Below, piece after piece: positions 1 through 14,300 of a DNA stretch of 64,000 nucleotides; position 1 is the stretch's first letter, and the number at the start of each line of letters is the position of its first letter. The notes below the pieces were generated by a model, which saw only the letters and a list, made by a program, of their open reading frames with translations, had not been told where the DNA came from and did no database searches. The position numbers and the translations under genes are program-made. The stretch comes from Siniperca chuatsi (Eukaryota > Chordata > Actinopteri > Centrarchiformes > Sinipercidae), in the NCBI RefSeq assembly GCF_020085105.1, contig NC_058051.1, positions 19,415,455-19,479,454 on the forward strand, in the 5' to 3' direction.

Positions 1-2215
1 GCTAAAGGAGATCCAAGAGGCGATAAATGTAGACAGACTTGCTGATGGTCTCTGCTCTCTCCTTCTCTCTCTCTATCAGCATGCAGCTCCCACTCTCTCC
101 CCCAGTCCCTTCTCTGTTGCTCTGTCACATGCATTCTTCACACTGCACCCCCTTCTATCACGCACATGCACACACACACCTCTTTCAGTCTCAGCCTTCC
201 AGATTTTTTTTTCTTCACACAGCATGCTCACATTATAGTTCGCTACATGCAAAATGTCTTTCAAAGACATCTTTCAATTGCCTGTTTAACAGATTAGTGT
301 CTGTTAGTATTTTCACATTTTTATCTCAAGCCCTTGACATAAACTTGTGCGTTCTCTTGACAGTAGAGACAGTTCTCTTGATGTTGCTATATAATGCCCA
401 GTGAACCCCTAATATTAATTTTAAATGTTGGACTATATACAGTGTACAGGAGGAAAATAAGAGGCATTGAAGAGGGAAAGAACAAGACAGAGCGATAACA
501 GTGAAGAAGCAAAGGGATAATGTCATGATACAAAATGGATATCTGGATGTGGAGAGTTCTGCAGGGTGGGGTTGAGACTGGGGCATGAGTTTGACTTTGA
601 AGTGCAAATGAAAACAAAATGTCATGCTTAATCTTTGCTAGCGAGCACGTTTTTTTTTGCCACCAGCAAAGACACACTGGTGTGTGAACCCTGTGCTATT
701 CAGTTCGAATGCAATTTCACAATGCACTGGAGGATCTACTGGGAGCATTATTCATAAAGAAAACAGAAACAAAAGGCTTCACATCAGTCTTCATTCTTTG
801 GTTGCACACAAAGGAAATGGATGCAATTCATATATGCTCTGTAAAGAAACTGGTAGTATTATTGTATCCATTCATGAATGCATTTGAATGTAGAAACATG
901 CCTTCATTCAGTTCAGAGCTGTGTAAGTGAAATAAATGAGAGGAAGATAGAAAACAATGGGATTGGGGGCAAAGCAGCAGCCAATCAGCATTCACATAAT
1001 CCTGTTTGCTCTTGATCACATTTTGATAGCTTCAATATCAATACATGAAAAGCAATATTTGTATATGTAGCGTAATCGTGCTACTGTGAGTTCCTCTTGG
1101 TCCTGAGACACCACGCTGAGACCAGGGTTTCAGGGTATATGTATTTCCTTCTTTCTTTCTTTTCTGTCCACACGCTCTTTCTCTGCATCTGTCCACTCTC
1201 CGACCGCCTCTCCTCACCTCCACAGTATAGATACTAGGCACTACAGGGGTAGTTTTTATATTTGAACACTACTTACCGGTAAAGTCTAAGTTATCATGTT
1301 GTGACCAATAACGTACAACGGATGGCCAGATTCGAATCATTAAACATTGGGTATCCAAGTCCGAAACTTATATTTACCCAAATGTTGATTAAATATCTGA
1401 CACATTGAAATAACAGTTGTATTCTATTATTTTGGCACACTGTATTTTTTACCAATCCAAATACTGAAAGTCATGGTTCAAAACTATAAGGTTGATAAAC
1501 TTAAATTACTGATATGATATGAATGAAAGTTTAACTGGAGAATGTGACTCCTGAAACTGACCAAGAGAGAAGGCGCCTCACTCAGTTGCAGTAGTTGGAA
1601 CTACAGAAACACTCACGATTGTACAGTGGTGGGTACAGAGTGAAGGGTCTTCCCTCACAAAAGATCTGTGATTATTTAGTCAATAAGCGAAAACAATACA
1701 GAAGGTGACGTGACATGAGTGTTGACATTAGCATTAAAGTTACTAATTTGCATGTTTTTATGTGTTTGCTTTGAGGTTTTCAGTGATGTTAGGTTGATGG
1801 TATCACAAAAATTGTTGTGATATTTAGCCTGACATGTTTGGCATCTTTGGAAACCTTGGGATCTTGACTAGAATGTAAAATAAAGTTAGGTGGGTTTGAA
1901 CAAAGCCTGGCTGAATTTGATTCCGCATGAGGAACCATTATACATTTATATTATATTAGACATTTATATTAATGCAAAAGATGAACACTGCCAAATTATT
2001 AGAAGTACCTTAGCTTGTTTAGCTATATGGTGATATCAGGGCTGTGGTGGCTCTGTTGTATTTTTGTAAGTGAGCAATGATGTAGGCTAACATAAGCATT
2101 TATTGCCATCCTCAACCTTGAACTTTAAACATAAAACCCAAAGGTGCAAGTCTGTCAGTCTGTGACTGTCTGTCTCCATAATATCTCTTTACATGACTTT
2201 TTTCGTCTTCTTTTA
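1..2215. other. Non-coding stretch, no gene resolved
   Basis: I see no convincing gene here. The first ~45 bases can be read on the plus strand as an open segment (LKEIQEAINVDRLADG) and could be the tail of an exon cut by the window edge, but its donor site is poor. The rest is CT-rich low-complexity sequence (60-200), short chance ORFs, and part of a dispersed repeat (about 1273-1760, listed separately). Confidence 0.5.
1273..1760. repeat. Dispersed repeat, copy 1 (shared with ~37.6 kb)
   Basis: The segment around 1509-1560 (motif GATATGATATGAAT followed by AAAGTT.AACTGG and GACTCCTG) is clearly similar to 37684-37735. Both are followed by GATCTG...GATTATTTAG. This suggests two diverged copies of one transposon-derived family. 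No coding capacity or clear termini were seen; the boundaries are approximate. Confidence 0.5.
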
Positions 2216-2218
2216 CAG

Positions 2219-3429
2219 CTCCAATTCCCAGTTGTGTCCCTATGAGTCCCAGGACTGTGGTAAGTCTGTTTTATTACTTACCATGCACTATGTCTATGTT
2301 GAACAATGCTTTATCTAATAATCTAGTCAAATATTTTGACTTTAGACATGGGAAAATCAGTTAAGCTTCAGGAGCGTTAAGATAGAGGTGGTGAGGACTC
2401 GGGAGGTGTATCACTGGCTGTGCAGAGGTACCTCAGTCAAGGCCTTCCCCAGCTCACCTCCAGACAGACAGGCCCTTTGGAGCCTTCCACATCTATTACA
2501 CCGTAACAGGCTGACTTGATGATGAGGCACTGAGCTGTAGTTCATGTTCTGATACTGCATACAGTAAGGCAACGAAGAGACCACCAACCTGCTCTAAAAG
2601 ATTGAGAACCACCGGTTTAGAACAGGCTGATTATAGGTGCTTGGAATTGCAATCTTTTTTGAGGCTTGTCTGAAGAGGAAAAATTCACTCCACCTTCCTG
2701 ATAAGTGGAATGTAAGAACAATATCATGCACGTATCCATACAGACATAGCAAACTCACAGTTATAATAAATAGATTCATTAGATTCTTATAATTGTATTA
2801 GCACTACGTAGTATTAATTGTTGGTGTCTTTGTTGTTTTAAAAACATTGTTAGGGCTAGCAATCTTTCTTAGAATACCTACTATGAGCCATCCTCCCTGG
2901 GGTTATTCCTAGAACCTGAAGGTCATGAGGCCTGTCTACATAAAGGACATGGAGGTCGATGTCAACACAGGTTTGTCAGTTTACATTGGAAAAATCTTGA
3001 TATATTTAATTTTCTTTACAGTTTAAGGAATCGTATTAAATGTGGAGCAATTCATTTCTATAAGGAATTCATCAAATTTGTGAGGCATTTTTGAAAATTA
3101 TTTTCTGTGACTGTTTGCTGACACACTCCAGTAATTTTGTCTATTTTGAGATGGTAGTCTCTATAGTAGTCTTTGGTTATGTTGTTATTTTATTTCCCTT
3201 TTTTATTTGGCAGGACAGCTCTGCATCGTCATTGTCAAAATATGTTTGTGAACCAGAAGCCTGCACTCTGCTAAGGTATGGACTGTGGAAAGCAGCAGGC
3301 AACAAGCCCTAGACAGCCTTTTACATCCCTCTGCTAGAGCTTTTTCTTTGTCTGTCACTGGAGTGTCAGGTTTCTGTTTAGGGTTTTTGCAACAACCTGC
3401 GCTGGAGAAACAACCTCACACTTGCAGTG
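2219..3429 (+). other. Cluster of exon-like segments, unresolved
   Basis: Several short segments carry splice-like borders: 2219-2259 (TTTTACAG / GTAAGT), 2346-2427 (TTTAG / GTACCT), 2913-2970, 3214-3275 (TTTGGCAG / GTATGG) and 3371-3429 (GTGTCAG / GTAAGT). The first two join in phase and can be read as open. I could not chain all of them without meeting a stop. They may be upstream exons of the candidate gene ending at 6666, a decayed gene, or chance. Confidence 0.18.
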
Positions 3430-5369
3430 GTAAGTCAGTTTGCAGGGGTCAGTTTGAAGTCCTGTCTGTGAAGCAAAAATTTCAGTTACTTTTCTGGAAG
3501 ACTGACTTGAGTCCATATGGTTGTGAAAATTTACTGCATATGATTACACACCTTCTTCCTTGATTTTACTACATCATTAATTATCATAACTAAAAGTAAA
3601 CCTTTATGGAAACATCTAGAATTATACAGTTGCATGCAAAATGATTGCTGATCTTTTTTTAAATAAAAATAACAACTTCTTAGTGAACCATGTCAAGTAT
3701 CACCTTGGCCTTTACTGTACGTGCAATGTGCAATGCGAGCATGATGATAGAGAAACAAGCTTATCTGTCTGTATCAGTTCCGCCCCCACATGCTCTATAT
3801 GAATGTGTGTGTGTGCACTCAGCTGAGAGGTTGCAGCCTGCCGAGAAGAGAGTTGTCTCCAGTGTTTGACAAATATTAGCAAAATAATTGGTGGCAGCGA
3901 CTTGACGATTGCACAGTAAGCATTGAAAGTCCACTGAGAGCACTGCATTTTCCATATATGCCACACAGACATTTATGGGCTTAATGAATGAACAAATTAT
4001 CTTTATTTACATTACATTTTTACAGCAGAGCCATTTAAGACGCATTGCAGCTCCCACCAAAACAGGGAATGTTGTCATATTAACAGGCATATGAGGTCAT
4101 ATGAGGAATAGGCTATGACTCAGCCTCACTGTAATTTTACAGTTTAATATGTCTTAGAATATTAAACAATACACTAACCATCATTGTGGCATGTCTTGAT
4201 GAAACTTACAGTGAGGGTGTCAATAAATAAATAAAACATATGAAATAAGGTCTAATTATAATAGTTCTGATCAGTCAGGAATAGGCGTGGTTTTAAATAT
4301 TAATAGCTATTTACAGACTGTGTGGGCTGAAATGCACAAGAGCCTAATTCTCCTTTTACAATAGTACACTACATGTTTACAATCAGGTAGGCAAACTCAT
4401 TCAATTATGCAATAATTAAGATCAGTGTAAATGACAAAGTAGTGGCATGAAAATGTTCCAGAGGCCACCAAATTTGGGCTTTTACAGTATAATCTTTCTA
4501 CAGACCCCCCTAGCTTGCTATTCCATATGGTTGTGGAAAGCCCTATATGTGGGAAATCTAAATATATGAATGTTTTCAATGACTGCTGCTTATACCGTAG
4601 GTTAACACACTCTACCGAGCCCTGGTGGGAGAATCCATATCCCAGTTTAGGCATCACCATTTCTGACAAAGAAGTTTGGTAGATGTTTGCACACAGTTAG
4701 ATGATGGGACCATGTCCAAAGGTTGGTTCTTGTTTAGGAATACCTGCTATCACAGCCTAACGGCTCCAAACCTCACAAGGTTAGTCATAGTTTCAGAATA
4801 CTGAGAAAACGGAGACCATCAAATGTTAGTTAACTCATAGACAAAGTTCCCCCATAATTATCTAAATTTTTCTTAAATCTTTAGGAGTATAGTACCTTAA
4901 AGGCTGGCAATGTGCTGTGGTCAAAGTGTTTGGAGTCTCTTGACTTTTGGCCGAGTTTTCCAGAATGATAATTCCCCTATTTGAATATATTTCCCCTATT
5001 CATAAAATGCTTAGAATAGCAAGACCCAAACATAAGTCATACATTTTCAATCACCAAATATAAACAACATGGAATATGTATGGGGGATTACAAAATATTA
5101 ATAAATGTCACCATTTTCACACCATATCACCATTCTATATTCATGACTAATATTAACAAAAAATGAAATGTTTTGATCATTTTGAGTGCCTTTTATTGAG
5201 TATTTTAGAATAGAATGAAAATTGGATTTGATGCTGGAGATTGTCTGGATAATTATTGTTCACTTTTCCTCAGTATAAAGTGTTTCATCATTCACATTTT
5301 GTGTTGTGCCTATCCCTGTATGTTATTGGTGAGCTTCTCCAAAGATGTGAGGATAAGACGGCTGCGTAG
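3430..5369. other. Non-coding, nothing recognised
   Basis: AT-rich sequence with short chance ORFs only. A CA/TG-rich stretch lies near 3800. No RNA gene, transposon ORF or well-supported exon was seen. Confidence 0.5.
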
Positions 5370-6666
5370 TTGGCTGTGACATTGCCTGTGTTGTTGCCTG
5401 ACATTTGCATGTGAGTACATTTTTAAACTCCTGTGTAAAACTGAATTATTGTTTTGATAAAAGACATGGACACATTAACTCAAAATGATGCCATAGTGTG
5501 TTCAATCAGAAATCAGGGGAGGGCATACCACACAACATCTCCTGTGTGGGTAAAGAAGTAACAAGAAATGTAACACTTTAGAGCTGTCTTTATCTGTTCG
5601 CCAGACACTGTCTCTAGATGGAAAAGGAGCTACATCGTCAAACTGATTCAATTCTACAAACTCAAGTAAGAATTCAATGTGTTTATGTAAAACTATATGG
5701 TAATTACACCCATCTTTAAGTGCCCTACTGATGTGCTTCAACATGGAAACCTAGGTGTGATTACATAGCTATTAGCCAGACAATAACTTAATAATAATAA
5801 TAATAATTATGTTGTTTATAAATAAAGAGTTGCTATAATGCTGCAGTAATTTAATATGGTGCGATTAATAATCAATTACCACCAAAGCCTCCCTTATAAC
5901 TTATGCAATGTTTGTCTGGTGTACCACAGCAATGCTTTCAGTTTTGTAACTACTGAATTCGTATGCTGTACTTTCTGTAATATATAGCTCTGGGACTTGT
6001 GAGTCGTATATGGAGGATGAAACAAAGTAAGTAAGCCTTATCTGTCTGTTATCACTCAATAACCAGCTGCCAACCACTTACTAATCACCTGGCAACTACC
6101 TACCAATCATTTTAGAAACCACCTGGTAACATGACATAGCACTCATCCAACATCTCAAACAGCTGGAAAGAAAGCTATATCATGCCACTGTGCTGTTTCA
6201 CCAACATGTACCAGACTGTTCCTGCAATGCGTGGTTACATCACCCAAGACAACCCCTGCCTGTCTCAGGCCCTCCTCATGTCAAGCATACAGACACTGAT
6301 ATACAATGATGAGGATGACAATGATAGCAACTATGACTGTAAGCACTCATGACAGGGCTGGTTTGCTGCTTCCTGATTTTTAATGATTTAAGCAAGCTTG
6401 TATTTTTTGTTATTTATCATAAAAAATTTCTCCTTAATTCAGTGCTAACCAAAAGCTATAAAACTCAGACAGTTTAGGTTCTGTATGTGTTTTCATTGTT
6501 ACTGGTCAGGATCTAATTGATGCTCTGTGTTGCTGATCAGTCTAACTACAACAAGGTCCATATTTGTTTTTTTTTAGCTCTGAACTGTCCTGTCAATCTA
6601 AACAAAAAAATTGGTTTGAACTTGCCCTTTTTGAAAAATAAACACAAGTTGTTGTCTTGTGGGTGA
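5370..6666 (+). CDS. Putative 3' exons of an unrecognised host gene
   Basis: Five candidate exons keep one reading frame: 5370-5410 (GTGAGT donor), 5618-5665 (CTCTAG / GTAAGA), 5988-6026 (ATATAG / GTAAGT), 6163-6338 (AAACAG / GTAAGC) and 6578-6666, which follows a strong T-rich acceptor and ends in TGA. The longest exon is open for 58 codons (starting WKESYIMPLCCFTNMYQTV) and ends in an acidic run, NDEDDNDSNYD. The product is Cys- and Tyr-rich with no domain I recognise. The first acceptor (5369) and the reading of the last exon as terminal are weak. Short exons can be open by chance, so this is an inference from phase and splice signals only. It would be transcribed towards the minus-strand candidate that ends at 9016. 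Confidence 0.3.
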
Positions 6667-8953
6667 AAATTAATTTATACATATTTTACCCATATTTGAC
6701 AGCGCCCCCAATTATAGACTATATTTACATGATAGCTGATTTAGGCAAAAAAGGAACACTTATGAGCATAACAAATAACTGGTCTTCCTGCATTGCTGGA
6801 GAAAAAAAAATCACAGCAGTATCAATGAAGGAATATAATTCACAGGAATGTTAGACATATTTGAAGTACTGAATGGTTTGACGAGCATGAAAAAGATGTA
6901 AACTGTTTCCAAGGGCCATCACGTTCAACTAAACACTTCTAGGATATTCTGGAGCGGTGCCTTAGAACATGTGTTCCACTATAATCATGAAAACTCCAAC
7001 TGAGGAATAGTGTCACATCCCTTACAAAGTGTTAAAGACAGAATCTATAACAAAATGCACTAAAGCTGTTCTGGATGTTTGCAATGGCCCAGCACTATAC
7101 AAGGACTCACATGTAGGCCTGTGTTATTTTTTTAGTTACCTGGTTTTTCCCACTTTGCATAGAGCCAAATGGCATGCAGACACAAACTGCGACTGTTAAT
7201 ATCACACTTGTCTCAAATGAAATCCACTTGGAGTCTTTCAAAATGCCTTCTGATTGTGCCCTTCCATAAAAGGAAGGTTTCTTGAGGGAAAAGCCATTGG
7301 GCAGTCCAGCAACCTTTATGGTCATGCTTTGATTCACCAGGGACTAAAGGGGAGCCTTCCAGGACCTCCAGCATCCTCTGAAAGACACGGAGACACACAT
7401 GCATGCACACGTTACACAATTTTACACAGTTTTCTGACAGATTTCTGACTTTCCCTTCCTGTTGATAGCCAGTGTAAAGTAATTTGATAATAATGCCACT
7501 GATTCATGGAGGTATATTAGGTTATCAACATATAAGGCTAAGTCATTTCTTTACATTGGTCTAAAATGTGTTAGAAAATATGCTTACTAAATATTTGATC
7601 CTACACTTTTTTAAACAGTACATTTACTTGATATTTGGTACTGGGTGTAGCTGCTGAGGAGCTGTCAGCAAATGTAACAATAGACAACTATTCATTTCAT
7701 AAAAGCCCATTTGTGTGGATTTTCATATAACCAAGATCACCTTTGAAATGCAGTGCAAAGTTGTTCACTGTGTGTGTTGAGTCAAGAAGTCAGTGGCTTC
7801 TTTGCTGCTCATTTCATACACCTCTAAGCTGGGCTTTTGGTGGTCAAATGGCAAAATGGCCGTTTCCACACCCAAAGCCTCAAGCTTGGACACCTTCACA
7901 ATATTTAGGTAAACAAGAAGATCTACATTTAAAAATCCAACATACACTGAAGAAACAACTCATAACAGGGCTAGGCAAACTCTGTGAAAACAGTGGTGTC
8001 ACAAGTGAAAATATTGTGAGAAATAAATGCTGCCGACTGCCGACTATTCATTAGCTGTGTTTACGTGGAGGCTAATATTCCACTAATAATTGGACTACTA
8101 CTAATGCATCAATTGACCACCTTGATCTGAATAGACTAGCCCAACCAGTAGGAATTTAGTTTGAGAGGTGTGGTATAAGCCTTTGACAATCTCTTCAATG
8201 TGAGAATATTTGATGCCGATAGCTTGTAAACATTTTTTACAGACTACATGTGGTCTTACTGAGCATATTCTTTCATGTAGGGTAGATGTTGTTGCAATTA
8301 AGCACCTCATAGGCTTGCCTTCTTGTGTTTAATAATTGCTCATTACATACATTCGGATTAAATGCTTTGAGTATGCAAATCATTGGATGACTTAATTTAG
8401 TATACCCTATGTTAAAAATAATCATCTGGATTATTTATTTGGGATGAATTCATTTGAAATGATTGAAGAATCTAAATATAAACACTTTACGTCACAATGT
8501 TCTGCTAACATCACAAATGCTGTCAATCATCCTTACATTTAATACTTTAATGATACCACTAATGCAGCTTCTTTCCAAATCTCTAACTTTAGCTGCTTCT
8601 GATGCTTTTTACTTTTTGAGGCCCCATCTGCCTGCCCTTGTGCTCTCAGTGCTGCTGCCCATTCAGCATTCTGCACTCGTTTTAAGTACATTCATACAGA
8701 GACAATCTGTCCAACACACCGGTTCGCACTTGGGTTGTGAAACCCATTTCTCTGTAACAATTCTGTAAAAACAACATACTGTGTAAAGTAAATGACCTGA
8801 TTCTTTTCAACAGACACAGCAGTGTGAAGAACTTTCCAAATACTATTCTGAAAATCTGTTTCATGACCCTTGCCTAATGTAAACAGGGCCACTATGTACA
8901 ACAACAACAGTATAGTATAACAATTTAAAAAAAACTATTAAATATTGTCTCAC
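6667..8953. other. Non-coding, between two convergent candidate genes
   Basis: No ORF with recognisable content. If the flanking exon chains are genuine, this would hold both 3' ends. I could not assign polyadenylation signals with confidence, although AATAAA occurs at 6638 inside the last plus-strand exon. Confidence 0.4.
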
Positions 8954-9015
8954 CTTTGTTTCTCAGAATGTCCCTACAAAAACGATTGTATGGCGACAGC
9001 TCTTGTGTGTGAAGT

Positions 9016-9445
9016 TTAGGCTTTGAGAGTCGAGGTATTTAGAAAAGCTTTCAAGGACCTTTTGTAGTTTCCAATCCAGTTCTGAAAGAGAGAAAACAAA
9101 AAAAATGAAATGGTATTACACCAATTAAACAGAATTTTAACAAAAAAACATTCCACGTTTGTAATTTGTACCAGCAGTACAGCAAAATGATGTATTTATT
9201 TGACATGTTGTTGTTGTTAGTGCAGTACTAAAGTAAATCTTAAATCTATGGCAGCTGAGTGGCATCACACTGCAAGGTTTTAAATGACATTGTTAGCTAT
9301 TTCGGTGTGTATGTTGTCATGAGCTATCTATAATAAGTCTATAATGTACAGTATACCTATGCCCAGGACTTGTTGTCTCAGCAGGGGTACATTCAATCCC
9401 AAAGCCAAAGGCTCTGTCTGCCTTCTAGTTATCATACACAACTAC

Positions 9446-9488
<43 letters not shown>

Positions 9489-11325
9489 TCATTCCTGAAT
9501 GTATCACATTCCTCATTCTCTGTCTCTCTCTCTCTTTCCCGCATGTTCTTTCTCTCTTTCTCCTATTCTTGAGTTAGTGAAAGCAAACCTTTTCACATTT
9601 GGGTTTCTGTGTGTTTTATTTCATGAAAGCCAAGAAAAAAAATGAAAGGACTCACAGGAATAGAGGGAGTGAGAATTGTTTTGTGGTGGGAAAAGAGAGG
9701 AGGAGAGTCACATGACAGTACACGCTGGACTGTAACTTATCAATCATCCCGGAATACAGTGGGACACATGCAGGTGCACTTCCTATGATGTTGTCATGTG
9801 GAGGTTATTGAATAACCCATGTGACTTCAAATGGTTCTCACACTGTATAGATGTGAGAACACAAGGTATTAATGCATATCTGCACATTCTGATAGATCAA
9901 AGCTTGTTTAAATTATCGTCAAACGTGGCAAATTTTTAAAATGGTCATGTATATATATATAATGTATGATTTAAGTAACTTGGTGCAGATCTTTAGTGTG
10001 GTGTGAAAAAGTGTATAATTTCATTTTATGCAGTTACCACTCACTCAGTGACAAGCAGTTTCGTTTGAGCAATGGTAAACAAGAGGAATGGCTCCATGCA
10101 GCAACCCTGCACGCAATCTCCTCTGCTGGTGTGTGCACAGTCTCCTGTTGGTTGTGTTTTGGCATGCACTGGATGTGCATGTTTATGGAGTCCGCCGCAA
10201 GAAGGCTTAAGAGTCTACAGCCAGTAGGAGATTTGAGGGGCGATGCCATCCTCCTTGTTAGCAAAATGACCAAAATCCATCCCCCTTGTTAACCTGCTGA
10301 AAAGATGCTCTGTGCTTTGTCTCGTAGTGACGCTTTATTGCCACTTTTAATAATCGCCACGGTCTCGGAACATATGAGACATACTGGTTTTGAACTGCCT
10401 GTGGGAAGATTGAACATAAGAAAGAATCTGTCCATTCTTGATTAAAAGCTCTGTTTCAGCTGTCTACTTTTCTCTTTTTAGAGCACGCCATGTGAAATTT
10501 TTTTTCTGACTTGTCTCGTCTCTACTCTCCCTGTGTGTGTACCGCACTTACTGACTCGACTAACTCACTGGCCACTAAACCAGTGCGGTAAAGGCTAGAA
10601 AAGCTGCACATAGAAAAAAAATGGAAATAGAAACGCTCCATCAAAATTGAATAATTCTCAACAATTTATTGATATTCTCTACAGCAGACGGGGGAAAAGT
10701 GTGGCAGCAGCATGACAGAGGCCGGGTCAGAAATGAACAGAGCTTGGACCAAAATTGCCCTTGCTTGCTCAAAAACTTTTTTTTTTTTTTTTTGTTCTCA
10801 CTTGTTGTTTTTTCAAATAAAACAAATATTTGTGCCGCAAATTGAGTGTTTATTTGACAATATAACGTAATAATTATACATTATTTCAGAGTTTAGTAAA
10901 TGCCCCTAAAAATCAGTTCAAGGAGCAACAAACACCCTCTGAAAAAAAAGGCACAAGGGCCATGCTAGTGGCTCTGTGAGGCTGTACAGCGGTGCTTTGA
11001 GCTAAATCCTAGCATCCATCAGCATGCTAACATGCTCACAATGACAGTGCTAACATGCAGATGTTTAGCAGTCAAATCCCACGGAAGCAGCTTGTCTGCT
11101 CAGCTGACTGTAACAAAATGATTAATGACTAATTGCGTTTTACAACTTGACAAAGAGATAACAGTGACCTTGGGCTGCAGTAAACAAGGAGTACAGTAAA
11201 GGAAAAGGCCTCTGGTATGAACAAACAAATACACTCAACAACTAATTCATGCAAGTATATACATGAACCTGCAACAGAAACATTATAGAGAAGGTCTCTT
11301 TGTCCTATTATTGTCCTTCTCCTAC

Positions 11326-11357
<32 letters not shown>

Positions 11358-14300
11358 ACATCGACGTCTATATATATCGACTAAATGCATGTCTTGCTTG
11401 GCAGGACACTATACTGTACAATATGTGCTCTGATAGACAATCCCATGAATTGCATGCTGTCTCTTTACACATAAATTCCATCATCCATGCAAGCCCCAGG
11501 GCCATATTGAGTTTAAAGTTACTGTTATTATGTGTCAAGGGATGACCCATATGGTGACTGAAGACTGGAGAGGTGTGAGCATTAAAGGGACAGTTCACCC
11601 CAAAATAATACATATTTTTCCTCTTACCTGTAGTGCTATTTATCCATCTAGATTGTTTTGGTGTGAGTTGCCAAGTTTTGGAGATATCGGCCGTAGAGAT
11701 GTTCGCATTTCTGTAACATAATGGGTCTATATGGCACTTGGCTTGCTCAAAGCGCCAAAAAAAAAAAAAAAAAAAAAAAAACATTTGAAAAACTCAACAA
11801 TGTCTCTTTCCAGAAATCATGACCAGGTTACTCAAGATAATCCACGGATTTGTTGTGAGCAGTTTCATGTAGGAACTATTTTCTTTCTACCGATAGTTCC
11901 TACATGAAACTGCTCACAACAAGGTTTTTGATTTTGGGAGGAACTGTCCATTTAAGTATTGTTTTTAGTCTGGCTTTTATGAATGATTTCCTATAATAAT
12001 ACAACAGCAGGCCTTTTCAAAAACAACAGGAGAAAAACAGAGCAGAAAGAACAAAACAAGGTAACGTTAGGCCGCAGAGTAACAAAAATATTCACATGGT
12101 TTTGTATTATATTTGTGCAGCATCAGTGAAAGTGTGTTAAACTGTATCTGTGCATGCGCTTACTGTGTTTCCATGCATCAGGAGGCGACCCGGTCAGTGA
12201 CAAATCAGTTTTTAGCCTTTAATCTCCTCTTATTGTCTTAATTTCATTTAATTTGACCCTCTCCCATGATGTATTGACTATGTTTCATTTTTCATACCTG
12301 CTGCACTTCTTGCTCTACTTATTACTCCTCCATCCCTTCCCCCTTGTGGCAGCATCTCATGTCACTCATTCATACAACCTGGGTCTTCCTTTTGTCTGTG
12401 CTTATGTCCACTCCATCATTCAATCCTTACTCATTCAAAATTACTTGCCATTGTAACCTCTCCCTTCTTCATCTTTCAGCATCTCTGGGTGCATCTTTAA
12501 AAGTACTAGACTAGTATAACTGAAAGTTTTAAGGAATGCTTGACCATTTCCATCATAGGTTGACTTCTCTGTTTGTTAGCCTGCCTTTCCAGTCTCTGCT
12601 CATGTCTGGAAAGTTTGGTTTCTGTCTGTATTTGTGTACAGTTTTACAGTGTTAGAATTCCATAAAATTTCTGTTGACATTTTGTACAGCAAGCCTTGCA
12701 CAGTCCCACTTACAAAGTCCTCAGCTCTACAGAAATATTTGTAATCACCATCATCCTCTCCAAGGGACTTAACTCTGTTAGTATCTGCTGGTGTCTGGGA
12801 TGAAAATCATGGGTCATGCCCTACAATCAGCAGCCATGGCTGGTCTTACCAAATCTGCTGTAATTTCCTTCGTTTTGACCTGTTCTATTTAAGTCCTTAT
12901 TATTTGTGATGGGAATGGGGCTGTGTATATGTGTTCTCCTTGAATTCCCTGCTAAAGACATTAATATGGTCAACTTGTTAGCAATGCTTGTATTTTTCAC
13001 CTTTGTGGATCTCTGCACTAAAGGACATTTTCACTTGATACACTTCTAAGGTTAAGATTATTGATTAGTCAAAACCTTGTTCATCTTTCAGTAATTATTT
13101 TGAACAGACACTATTCAGTGGGAAAACTGCTGTGGAAAACTTGATCATTGACATTCGAAAGGTAGCAATTTTCTAACCATGGAGGAATGAAAGGAATGAA
13201 TTCATCCTATACATCCAAGCATAACTGCTTAACTTGAGTGCTGATATTAGAGAGATTCAGTCACCTCAGATAACATCAAAAAGAGCAGTAAATGATTCTA
13301 CATATTCCAGCATTATTACTTTCCACACTTTTTTAAGTATATGTAGGCTCTTTCCACTCTTTATCTTTTACATTAGTCCCTTGTCTGTGTTCTCTGTGAT
13401 ATGAATTAGCCCTACCAGGGGCCAATTCATCATTTCCAAACAGTATCCTTCTCACTACAGCACTGCTGCTTTTGCTGCTGTCACTGCTCCTCTGACAACC
13501 CCATGTTCTCTATATGTCTCTGTAAACCTTCAAATTGAATTAGTCTCCTTACCCTTTGATATCATATACTTACTTTCTATTGAGCATACATTTACTGTAT
13601 GTCTTCTCCATGTATGTCAGTAACACAGTATTACAGATAATATAGAACCATTTAATACTGAAATGGTTACGACATTGGCAGATTATGCTCTGCTCCTGTC
13701 TGTACTCTCCAAATGAATCCATGCAGCAGCACAGACTTCCGCTATATAGAGCAGAACCCAACAGACACATGCCACTGTGAAATGCGATACACAAAATGCA
13801 CAAGACAGGAGATGCCATCACCAAGTGTGAAACTAGAACAAGAAAAGGGTGGGGTGGTGGAGGGACAGATGATCGTGATGGTAAGTAACAATAGTGTAAA
13901 GCAGGAGTAAAGCAAAACTAAAAGCAGTGGCATGTGACTGAAAGATTATTATATTATAAAAACTGCCTCATTGTCTTAATGAACATAAATAGTGACTTGT
14001 TCAATGTGATTTGTGATTGTAACTGTCAGCTGACAATTTGGGCAAGCCTACATCCCAACCCTACCTGTTAGTAGCTGAAGATATCAAAAACAATCTAAAC
14101 TGATCCCGTTGGTAGCTCTCAGTCTCATTTTGGCTGCTGATTTAATGTTAGCTAACGTTATAATTTTACAGACTGACAGGAGAAGCTGTTGCTCAGCTCG
14201 GAATGTCCAAAAATCCAGAGGTGATTAAGATATTGATGCGACGTGCTTAAAAGTGTATATGAGGTATTGTGATAATTATTTACTATCCGCATGTCTAGCT

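Noticed and set aside
9344-9577. ORF with a His-rich tract
   Set aside because: It is a translation of the (CAT)n microsatellite.
11368-11784. 138-codon minus-strand ORF
   Set aside because: It starts in a poly-A/T run inside a MITE and has no recognisable content.
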